Source: CAYQUC01 sp964514215 (GTDB lineage: Bacteria; Pseudomonadota; Gammaproteobacteria; UBA6429; Thiohalophilaceae). From it: DNA of 42,931 bases. A model generated the notes under the pieces. It searched no databases. It was not told where the DNA came from and was given only the letters and a program-made list of their open reading frames with translations. The stretch is from positions 1 through 42,931 of the forward strand of contig CAZEPW010000029.1 in assembly GCA_964514215.1 (NCBI GenBank), in the 5' to 3' direction. How positions within the stretch are numbered: the first letter of the stretch is position 1; each line of letters opens with the position of its first letter. Below, piece by piece: positions 33,553-40,701 of the stretch. The position numbers and the translations under genes were made by a program.

Positions 33553-33987
33553 CTAACCACTATTTGCCATAACCAAACCTTCATGACTTAAAACCAACGT
33601 TTCTATTGCTGTCTCATTACCAGTAGAATTAAGATCCGTCGACGTTACTTTAGTCGGAAAAGCACTTTTAACCGTCCACACAACAACCGGCTCATGGCTT
33701 TCGTTTAACAAACTTATGGTAATATCGCGACGTTCAATCGTGTTGAGTGACACACTATTCCACCACTCATAAAATTCATTATCACCAGCAAAAATTCCCC
33801 GCTTAAAGGTAAGATCACCATAGGTCTGCATGCCCGGCATTTGTTTTTTACTGTATTCAGGACTAGCCCCATCTCGGTATTCAATTTTTTCAGTTGTAAC
33901 TTCTAAACCGGTTACTTCTGTGAAACCTATCTTGGTACCACCCCATTCCACCTGAAAGTGAAATTTAGGAATTGGATAATCTGCCAT
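33553..33987 (-). CDS. Inner tube protein 1 (gp19-like, Afp1/Pvc1-like)
   Basis: 144 aa, gp19-like: PKFHFQVEWGGTKIGFTEVTGLEVTTE at the start, YGDLTFKRGIFAGDNEF in the middle and NETAIETLVLSHEGL at the end. It polymerises into the inner tube that holds cargo. Located after the two sheath genes, rather than before them as in Afp, so gene order differs from the classical clusters. Confidence 0.93.
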   Translation of the reverse strand: MADYPIPKFHFQVEWGGTKIGFTEVTGLEVTTEKIEYRDGASPEYSKKQMPGMQTYGDLTFKRGIFAGDNEFYEWWNSVSLNTIERRDITISLLNESHEPVVVWTVKSAFPTKVTSTDLNSTGNETAIETLVLSHEGLVMANSG

Positions 33988-34018
33988 GGTTTAATTCTCG
34001 CTTGTTTGTGTTATAAAA

Positions 34019-36070
34019 TTAAGAAACTTGCATCTTGTGTGAAAACTTCAGAATAATAAATTCAGCCGGCCTAACAACAGCCATGCCTATTTCAATAATC
34101 AAACGTCCTTCAAGAATGTCTTGTGCCGTCATGGTTTCACCAAGCCCCACTTTGACATAAAAAGCATTACTGGTTTTCTCGCCTACCAAAGCACCTGCTC
34201 GCCATTGCAAGGTTAAGAAATTCTCAATCATCGCCCGGACACGCACCCAAGTATTCGCGTCATTTGGTTCAAATGTAAATGGTATGGTTGCTTTTTTAAT
34301 GGATTCTTCGGCCATATTAAAAAAACGTCGAACAGAAACATATCGCCATTCATTACTATTACCATCTAAAGTACGTGCACCCCAAACCAAACTGCCTTTG
34401 CCGGCAAAAGCGCGAATAGCATTAACACTTTTTCCTGTTGTATGAACATTTAAATCCCCTTGCATCGCATCGTTGATTTTAATTGTCGGACCACTAATAT
34501 CCGCCAAAGAAATATTAGCCGGAGCTTTCCAAACACCACGAGCCCTATCAACCGAGGCATAAACTCCAGCTATTGAACCACTGCAGGGTAAAACCTTCAT
34601 CGTTTGTTGAATTTGTGCCACGACTGCTGAAAAAATCGGGTGTTGTGAAAATAATTTTTTCTCCGCTTCAAAAGCCAAAAATTCTGCTGACTCAAAGATA
34701 GATAAAATCCCTGAAGTCAATTTGTTTACCAAACCCTCCAGCACCGCAGCGGCATTCACCGCACGCTCGGCTGTTGAAGCACCAAAGCTTTCCGTATTTG
34801 TTGCAATGCTACTAACATCCAGCTCGGGTAAAATCCACGGTGTGCCATTGAGAGAAGCATAATCAGATTCAACGTTTGCAACACTCCGACCCGAAGCAAC
34901 AGCACCACGAACATGAGCATTTTTTTCAAAAGCAACCAAATCTTTAATCACCGTACCCAGCGAGCTATCGTTGCTTAAATCTGAAATGATTTGTGCTAGT
35001 TCAGGTTCATCCGCAAAAGGGGTATCGCGCAATACTTCAAATGCTAATGCAATCGCTCCCGGCAGAAATACGGCCTCACCAAATGCAGCACGCACCGATT
35101 CTAGAGAGCCTCCGGCAGTTGCACGTAGCGCATCAAATAAAACACTATAATGGCTCGACATAACATTAAAATTATCACGCGTTAACGTTATCGAAAAACT
35201 ACCCGGTAAGATATCAACAACAGCAGCGACAACAATGGCTACGTTGGCATTAGCTGATCGGGCATCGGTGGTTAAGTCATTTAAGCTTGCATCGGTTGCC
35301 AAGCTATCAATAGTTGCATTGGGGATAGCAACATCCGAGCTATCAATAAATGACAGTTGTCGAAAAGAAACAGTTTGGCCGTAAATCGTTTTTAACCAAG
35401 GATAATAAGCCGTGCCGTATTTTAAATTTGATGTTCCAGTTTCTTGTCGATAAACCGCAACAGGATCGAGTGAAATCGTTTTTGCTTTATCACCATCCTT
35501 TAAATCCATGATAACAAATCGATCTTGAAGATCGGCACACTGTGTTAACGCTGCTTTTTGAATATTACCAAGTTCAACTGCTGTTAACGACACAGCATCC
35601 GGGAACAGTAATAAAGTTGGTTCATCGTAACTTTTTAATTGCGTTAAACCACCAAGCAAACCCAATGGCGTTGTCGTATCACCATAAGCTGGTGCTGTGG
35701 TATAAGAACCTACCGATACGATATAACATGCACCGCCACCATTTTGATAAAAGTGCTTAATGCTGTTATAAAGATAATAACGACGATTGGCATTAGACGC
35801 ATCACGAGCCTCGGTAAAAATCACTTCATTGTTTGCCATGGTGTTTAATTTTACCAAATAACTACTTGGTATAAAATCACCACCAAATAGTGTTTCATAC
35901 TCGAGTAATGAATTTATTCTTGTTGGCACAAAACTAAGTCTGCTTGCATTTGCATCAAGCGCCTTTTCCGAATAGCCAACAAAAGCAGGTATCGCTGTTT
36001 CAACAGGAACTACCGAAGCAGGAAAGGATGCAATCTCTTCAACGTAAACACCCGGGGTTTTATATGCCAT
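34019..36070 (-). CDS. Contractile sheath protein 2, with a large insertion
   Basis: 683 aa. The N-terminus (YKTPGVYVEEIASFPASVVPVETAIPAFVGY; split over residues 3-33) and C-terminus (QDILEGR, EIGMAVVRPAEFIILKFSHKMQ) closely match sheath 1. About 200 additional residues (roughly 278-490) with helical, Ala/Ser-rich composition interrupt the conserved frame before GVYASVDRARGVWKAP. eCIS often have two or three sheath paralogues, with the minor one(s) placed next to the baseplate or cap. The insertion would sit on the outer surface if it follows the usual sheath fold. Function of the insertion is unknown. Confidence 0.93.
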   Translation of the reverse strand: MAYKTPGVYVEEIASFPASVVPVETAIPAFVGYSEKALDANASRLSFVPTRINSLLEYETLFGGDFIPSSYLVKLNTMANNEVIFTEARDASNANRRYYLYNSIKHFYQNGGGACYIVSVGSYTTAPAYGDTTTPLGLLGGLTQLKSYDEPTLLLFPDAVSLTAVELGNIQKAALTQCADLQDRFVIMDLKDGDKAKTISLDPVAVYRQETGTSNLKYGTAYYPWLKTIYGQTVSFRQLSFIDSSDVAIPNATIDSLATDASLNDLTTDARSANANVAIVVAAVVDILPGSFSITLTRDNFNVMSSHYSVLFDALRATAGGSLESVRAAFGEAVFLPGAIALAFEVLRDTPFADEPELAQIISDLSNDSSLGTVIKDLVAFEKNAHVRGAVASGRSVANVESDYASLNGTPWILPELDVSSIATNTESFGASTAERAVNAAAVLEGLVNKLTSGILSIFESAEFLAFEAEKKLFSQHPIFSAVVAQIQQTMKVLPCSGSIAGVYASVDRARGVWKAPANISLADISGPTIKINDAMQGDLNVHTTGKSVNAIRAFAGKGSLVWGARTLDGNSNEWRYVSVRRFFNMAEESIKKATIPFTFEPNDANTWVRVRAMIENFLTLQWRAGALVGEKTSNAFYVKVGLGETMTAQDILEGRLIIEIGMAVVRPAEFIILKFSHKMQVS

Positions 36071-36119
36071 GTTTAATTTTCCTAAAGTTGATTATTGTTA
36101 CTATTATTCATCATGTCAT

Positions 36120-37601
36120 TTATGATTCTTGCATTTTGTGTGAAAATTTAAGAATTATAAACTCAGCAGGACGGACAACAGCCATGCCTATTTCAACATT
36201 CATTCGGCCTTCAAGAATATCTTGTGCTGTCATAGTAGAACCTAGGCCAACCTGCACATAAAATGCATCATCCGGTTTTGCTCCGGCTAAGGCACCAGCA
36301 CGCCATTGCAAAATTAAAAAATTTTGAATCATACTTTTTACTTTAACCCAGGTATTAGCATCGTTCGGTTCAAACACAAAAGGTTCAGTGGCTTTTTTGA
36401 CAGACTCTTCAACCATATTAAAAAACCGCCGCACTGAAATATAACGCCACTCATTATCATTACCGGCTAAGGTTCGTGCGCCCCAAACAATATTTCCACG
36501 GCCATTAAATTGACGAATTGGATTCACCGATTTACCTGTCGAATCAACATTCATAATATCGTTCAAACTGTTATCTATTTCGACAGTTAATGATCGTATC
36601 GCGGTTAAACTTTCATTCGCCGGTGATTTCCACACACCACGCGTATTATCAACACTGGTATAAACACCAGCTATCGCAGCAGCAGGTGGTAATCTAACAC
36701 TAAACCTATCTAACACCACTCGCACATTACCGTAAATTGTTGGGTTTGCATTCACTGCATGGTCTTTTAAATCCGTCATGCTCACCGTATTAAAAGCACC
36801 CGGTTGAACCAAACTACCATCCTCAGCTCGACTGGCCAATTGAGAAATGGTTATGCTATCGAAATCCCATCGCCACGGTAGTGTCGTATTAAGATACGGA
36901 TGATACACTGCACCGTATTTTAAATTGCGTGTTCCCATGCCATTACGAAATGCTGTTATACCATCAAGTCCAGCTTGATCACCATCCCATAAATCCGCAA
37001 CGAGAAATCGATCACCTAAAGTTGCACATTGATTTAAAGCTTGAATAAGCACTCCATGATAGCTCGCCCTGACATTATCAGTTGCAATCGCATCCGCTGC
37101 CGCATCACCAGTTAATGTTGGAGCCATACCACTTAAATCTGGAAAAACAATTAGTGTGGGTTCGTCTTCTTTCGATAAGGCATCAAGTGCCAACAAATGC
37201 GCCGCGGCTATATCTGAATTAATAATACTCGATGAATAATCACCCATCGAAATAATATAACACCGCCCACCACCATTTCGATAAAAATGTTTCAACGCAT
37301 TTGCCATGCGATAACGTGCGGTTGATGCTTCATTCGGATCAGCTATCACTCCAGTAACCTTACCATCAGCATCAACAGTTACAGAGAATGATCCAATCTT
37401 AGGTGCTAAACCAAAAATATTTTCATAATCAAGTAATGAACTAATTTCCACTGGTTTATTGAGTAAGCTTTCACCGCTATAATCAATTTTTTCGGTGTAA
37501 CCAATAAATGCTGGAATTGCAGTTTCAACCGCAACAACCGATGGAGGAAAATTAGAAATTTCTTCTATGTATACGCCAGGTGTTTTATAATTTACGCTCA
37601 T
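36120..37601 (-). CDS. Contractile sheath protein 1
   Basis: 493 aa, phage-tail sheath family: VNYKTPGVYIEEISNFPPSV at the start, HFYRNGGGRCYIISMG (about residues 99-115), DEPTLIVFPDLSG, GVYTSVDNTRGVWKSPANE, and the conserved C-terminal strand NVEIGMAVVRPAEFIILKFS that links subunits. It is probably the major sheath that contracts to drive the tube. Its C-terminal half is very similar to sheath 2, indicating duplication. A 49-base spacer separates them. Confidence 0.95.
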   Translation of the reverse strand: MSVNYKTPGVYIEEISNFPPSVVAVETAIPAFIGYTEKIDYSGESLLNKPVEISSLLDYENIFGLAPKIGSFSVTVDADGKVTGVIADPNEASTARYRMANALKHFYRNGGGRCYIISMGDYSSSIINSDIAAAHLLALDALSKEDEPTLIVFPDLSGMAPTLTGDAAADAIATDNVRASYHGVLIQALNQCATLGDRFLVADLWDGDQAGLDGITAFRNGMGTRNLKYGAVYHPYLNTTLPWRWDFDSITISQLASRAEDGSLVQPGAFNTVSMTDLKDHAVNANPTIYGNVRVVLDRFSVRLPPAAAIAGVYTSVDNTRGVWKSPANESLTAIRSLTVEIDNSLNDIMNVDSTGKSVNPIRQFNGRGNIVWGARTLAGNDNEWRYISVRRFFNMVEESVKKATEPFVFEPNDANTWVKVKSMIQNFLILQWRAGALAGAKPDDAFYVQVGLGSTMTAQDILEGRMNVEIGMAVVRPAEFIILKFSHKMQES

Positions 37602-37615
37602 ATTGGTTTCTTGGT

Positions 37616-38992
37616 TTATAATGTTAAATTAGACATGTGTATCTCGGAAAACCATTGTGAATTTTGATACCGGATACGATTAGTTTCTGGTTTTGGTAAA
37701 AGCACTTCTTCAGAAATTTCTGAGGTTTCAGATAAATCGGCTTGCAAAATAACGCCATCACCAAATTGTGTTAATGGTTTTGGTAACTCGGTGACTAATA
37801 TTTGATTATTACTATCTTCAATTGCAACTTGGGCTCCCGCCCCAACAGCTTGGTCTTGTGGGAAAATATAACGCCAACGGGACGCTCTATTCATAAATCG
37901 AATTTTATATACTGGCGTGCGCAGCGCGCCATCATCTGCCAATAATGAAAAATCACTTTCAGCTGCAGTGATAGCAATCACCCCAAACCATTTATCACTA
38001 ACGGCTTTTGGATTTAAATAAAAATTAAAACTCGAATTGGCTATTTCTGAATTACTAGTATCATACAGTGTTAAATTAAAATGTCCTGTTGCCAAGCTTT
38101 GTAAATTTAATTGTAACGTTTCTAAAATTCCCGACTCACTAATAAATTGTTTTTGCCAAAGCACCTCTAACTCAGCACTGCGAGTTATTTTGACATTAAT
38201 TTTTTCTAAACCAAATTGGGCCACATCCAGATTACTATAATGACTGTAAGACTGTATTGCGTCCAAAGGCGTTACATATTGGTTAGCCAATATCGCAAAC
38301 TGTGACCATTGAGTGCTATCTGTCAAATCACTCGCTGGATCGGCTACCAATGCGCGATATAATTTATTCTCTGACAAAACAATGGCATCAAGACTATAAG
38401 AAACAGTTGGGTCGTAAGTATTATTCGGCACCTGTTCCCAATCGGCTGCCACAGGTGAAACAGCAGGTCCAGTTTCGCGGATTGCTCGAAATAAATTTAA
38501 TGTTGAATCAGAAGTTGCTACATATATTTGATCGGCTTCATAAATAGTGTTTGGATCAAATTCAGCAACCGCTTTACTCAGAAAAAGTTCAGAAGCAACA
38601 ATATTGGTTGATGTATTTTCGAATAAATAAAAATTGGGTGACGTGGTTTTTAATGCTGTGTAATTAAAGAAACGAGGATCAACAATTTTTAACGCAAACT
38701 CTAATTTAAAATTATTTGCTAACGGAATCATTGGACGAATAGTGTCACCAGAATCGTCAATTTGAACCGCTACAAAAAAACCATCCGCCGTTGAGCGAAA
38801 TAACATTTTTTGTCCTGCTAATGCTTTTTCTGAATTGCTTGTAGGAAATATATCGACATGTCTCGTTAATGAATAATTATCATGAGCCCCTTCTCTCATT
38901 GAATCAAAAAGTGCTTCATGCGGTACATCGCCCAGATTCAAAAAATAATCATGAAAAATTTTCACCTCAAAAAGTTTTACATACTTACTCAT
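37616..38992 (-). CDS. Unknown eCIS protein with a tandem ~45-residue module
   Basis: 458 aa, no signal peptide. The N-terminal 140 residues (FEVKIFHDYFLN; PRFFNYTA) and a C-terminal beta-rich domain (SRWRYIFPQDQ) are of a kind I have seen between the cap and sheath genes of some contractile systems, without a known role. Residues 145-190 and 193-232 are two copies of one module. Both start F/YDP, continue with an aromatic and a hydrophobic strand, then LF/YRA, and end W.Q/EQ-F/V. This pattern resembles carbohydrate-binding (CBM5/12-like) modules. The ATG overlaps the stop of the upstream gene (ATGA). It may be a cap, collar or surface adhesin component; uncertain. Confidence 0.75.
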   Translation of the reverse strand: MSKYVKLFEVKIFHDYFLNLGDVPHEALFDSMREGAHDNYSLTRHVDIFPTSNSEKALAGQKMLFRSTADGFFVAVQIDDSGDTIRPMIPLANNFKLEFALKIVDPRFFNYTALKTTSPNFYLFENTSTNIVASELFLSKAVAEFDPNTIYEADQIYVATSDSTLNLFRAIRETGPAVSPVAADWEQVPNNTYDPTVSYSLDAIVLSENKLYRALVADPASDLTDSTQWSQFAILANQYVTPLDAIQSYSHYSNLDVAQFGLEKINVKITRSAELEVLWQKQFISESGILETLQLNLQSLATGHFNLTLYDTSNSEIANSSFNFYLNPKAVSDKWFGVIAITAAESDFSLLADDGALRTPVYKIRFMNRASRWRYIFPQDQAVGAGAQVAIEDSNNQILVTELPKPLTQFGDGVILQADLSETSEISEEVLLPKPETNRIRYQNSQWFSEIHMSNLTL

Positions 38993-39594
38993 TTAACCGC
39001 ATCCTTGGTAATCACATCAATTTCAGAAATATAACCACCACCATCCAATACACGTTCACTGTGAACTCGAATTAAGCGTGCACGATAAGCAGAGAAAGGT
39101 AGTTGCTTGCCACCCAATGATCCCCATAAATGATTAACTTCTTCAAAACTAAGCGATAGCAAATCTAAAGTTATTGACATTTCACTTGTTATCGCGATAT
39201 TTTGTAATACCCCAGGAGAATTTGAAGTTGAGAATTTAGTCTGGCCTTGAAAAAATGTGATCACTTGACTTAAACGTCTTAATGCCGTGCCATAATTACT
39301 ATAATTAGCACTAAACAGTAAAACGATATTCAAATACAAATCTGGATTATGATAATTAACCGTATCAAGTGAACTCCGAGTATACGTTTTACCATTTCGC
39401 AATGCCGCTTCTTCACTAAAATTAACCAAGGTTAAAACAATTTTATTTTCCAATTCACCCGAGATAGCACCATTATCCAATTGCGCAATATTGCCATAAA
39501 TAACGACATCAGTAGTACCAAGCGGACTATCGTCTACATAATGAATGTATTTATTCAGCTGCGATAAAACCAATGTTGCTGCCTCAACAATCAT
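38989..39594 (-). CDS. DUF4255 tube-terminator/cap protein (Afp16/Pvc16-like)
   Basis: 201 aa. The DUF4255 signature runs through LVLSQLNKYIHYVDDSP, VVIYGNIAQLD, ENKIVLTLVNFSEEAALRN and LYLNIVLLFSANYSNYGTALRRLSQVITFFQ. Pvc16/Afp16 caps the distal end of tube and sheath. It lies second in the operon, preceded by AGGA at its ribosome binding site and followed by an overlapping gene. The DUF4255 assignment is firm; the cap role comes from family knowledge. Confidence 0.92.
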   Translation of the reverse strand: MIVEAATLVLSQLNKYIHYVDDSPLGTTDVVIYGNIAQLDNGAISGELENKIVLTLVNFSEEAALRNGKTYTRSSLDTVNYHNPDLYLNIVLLFSANYSNYGTALRRLSQVITFFQGQTKFSTSNSPGVLQNIAITSEMSITLDLLSLSFEEVNHLWGSLGGKQLPFSAYRARLIRVHSERVLDGGGYISEIDVITKDAVK

Positions 39595-39606
39595 CTCGGT
39601 TAATTC

Positions 39607-39843
39607 CTATTTCGGTGTTGTATAAATTTCTCGACCATCGGATAAAACCTTTCGAGTTATTAAATTATTCTCAAGCATAAATTCTAACGTCTTTGAAACC
39701 ATTTCAATTGATCGCACACCCAATTGTTGTGGCAACCACCACGTCGCAATACCTTCAACAGTATCCGCCGCCTGTGGATGTCTAACTAAATAATCCGCTA
39801 TTTGTTGCACTAACATCGTAGTGCCATCATCAATTGGTGACAT
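39607..39843 (-). CDS. Small winged-helix-like protein, first gene of the eCIS operon
   Basis: 78 aa from the ATG at 39843, which has GAGG ten bases upstream; the longer frame from a TTG at 39852 would place GAGG one base from its start. The sequence VQQIADYLVRHPQAADTVEGIATWWL, with V..TLEFMLENNLI and a C-terminal DGREIYTTP wing, looks like a small winged helix. Proteins with this HPxAxDTxEGI..WWL pattern are, from memory, frequent first genes of contractile-system loci. Whether it binds DNA or is a structural subunit is unknown. It lies 33 bases after the predicted transcription start of the sigma-54 promoter. Confidence 0.8.
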   Translation of the reverse strand: MSPIDDGTTMLVQQIADYLVRHPQAADTVEGIATWWLPQQLGVRSIEMVSKTLEFMLENNLITRKVLSDGREIYTTPK

Positions 39844-39886
39844 TAATGGCAAGCCTCGATGTTTAGCAATTAACTAAACTAGCTAA

Positions 39887-39902
39887 AGCAACTTCAGTGC
39901 CA
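39887..39902 (-). promoter_or_regulatory. Sigma-54 promoter of the eCIS operon
   Basis: The minus strand reads TGGCACTGAAGTTGCT. This matches the sigma-54 consensus TGGCAC(G)-N4-TTGC(A/T) at the -24 GG (39900-39901) and the -12 GC (39888-39889), with the required 10 bases between them. Transcription would begin near 39876, giving a leader of about 33 bases before the ATG at 39843. Such promoters need an AAA+ activator, and one is encoded at 2490-3890. It is the only correctly spaced match I noticed in an intergenic position. Confidence 0.87.
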
Positions 39903-39935
39903 AATCTAATTTCATTCGTAAGGTGTTGATTAATT

Positions 39936-39951
39936 CCATTTAATTAAATGG
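39936..39951. promoter_or_regulatory. Perfect 16-base palindrome upstream of the sigma-54 promoter, candidate activator site
   Basis: CCATTTAATTAAATGG is its own reverse complement. Its centre is about 68 bases upstream of the predicted start point, within reach of sigma-54 activators, which usually bind dyads further upstream and loop the DNA. A/T-rich palindromes also occur by chance in such DNA, so the role is a guess. Confidence 0.4.
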
Positions 39952-40247
39952 CGACACTACTGAAGCGGGTCATAACACACCCTATTGCTTGCCTCAATTT
40001 GGGAAATAATAAATAATAAAATCAATCACTTTTACTTAAAAAATACCATTAATACCATTGGGTACTTTTTAACCCAGACAAGCACACTTAAAAAACTCTC
40101 AGCTGAATTTAAAGTTGAGTAATTCATTAGTTGAAAAAATAAACACGAAGATGCTAAATTGTGATATTTTACTTAATAGAGTTCAAAATAATTCAATAAG
40201 TAACCTGAACTAAGGATAAGTAAAATCAATTTAAAAGGGAATACAGG

Positions 40248-40685
40248 ATGTATCTTTCGATGAACTATCTAAAATTAACATTAAACGCTGTGGCGATTGG
40301 ATTAACGCTTGTTTACATAACAAGTTGTAGCAATTCCACTCCAGCCATCAAAACATTTTCTGATAAAAATCTGCGGCCATCCCAATACGCAAAACTTGAA
40401 GCACCAACAGGAGTTTTAATTTTAGAAATTGATAACAACGAATTAGAATACGCAACGCAATACCACATTCTACCGGGCAAACATAAACTGCATGTGATGG
40501 TGAGTGCTTTTAAAGGCGAACAAGCCTACAAAGTTGGCAATATTGATATTTCATTTAATGCCACCGCTGAACATTTGTATCACATAAAATCACTCGCAAC
40601 ATCCAAACAAAACAATGAATCAAAAAAATATTTATGGATTGAAGACATTACTTTAGATAGCGTAGTTGCGGGTAAAAAACCCTAG
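40248..40685 (+). CDS. Putative lipoprotein
   Basis: 145 aa. The ATG at 40248 has AAGGGAA eight bases upstream; a second ATG four codons later is possible. The N-terminus has a hydrophobic signal segment and a lipobox-like YITSC, with the cysteine near residue 27, followed by SNSTPA. The mature part has alternating beta-strand character (GVLILEIDNNELEY; LPGKHKLHVMVSAF). It resembles small beta-sandwich lipoproteins that carry a PGxHxLxV pattern. It is divergent from the eCIS operon and convergent with the next gene. Function unknown. Confidence 0.75.
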   Translation: MYLSMNYLKLTLNAVAIGLTLVYITSCSNSTPAIKTFSDKNLRPSQYAKLEAPTGVLILEIDNNELEYATQYHILPGKHKLHVMVSAFKGEQAYKVGNIDISFNATAEHLYHIKSLATSKQNNESKKYLWIEDITLDSVVAGKKP

Positions 40686-40701
40686 GCTAGCGACAAAAAA
40701 C

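Larger units (their letters stand above)
39844..40247. other. Divergent intergenic region: eCIS promoter region and upstream DNA
   Basis: About 400 AT-rich bases between the first eCIS gene (leftward) and a lipoprotein gene (rightward). They hold the sigma-54 promoter and a 16-base palindrome listed separately. Further right is a weak TGGGT/ACCCA dyad near 40058-40076 and a direct repeat ATACCATT near 40043 and 40052. The lipoprotein gene has an AAGGGAA ribosome binding site. I see no gene in this stretch, nor a clear sigma-70 promoter for the lipoprotein. Confidence 0.7.
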
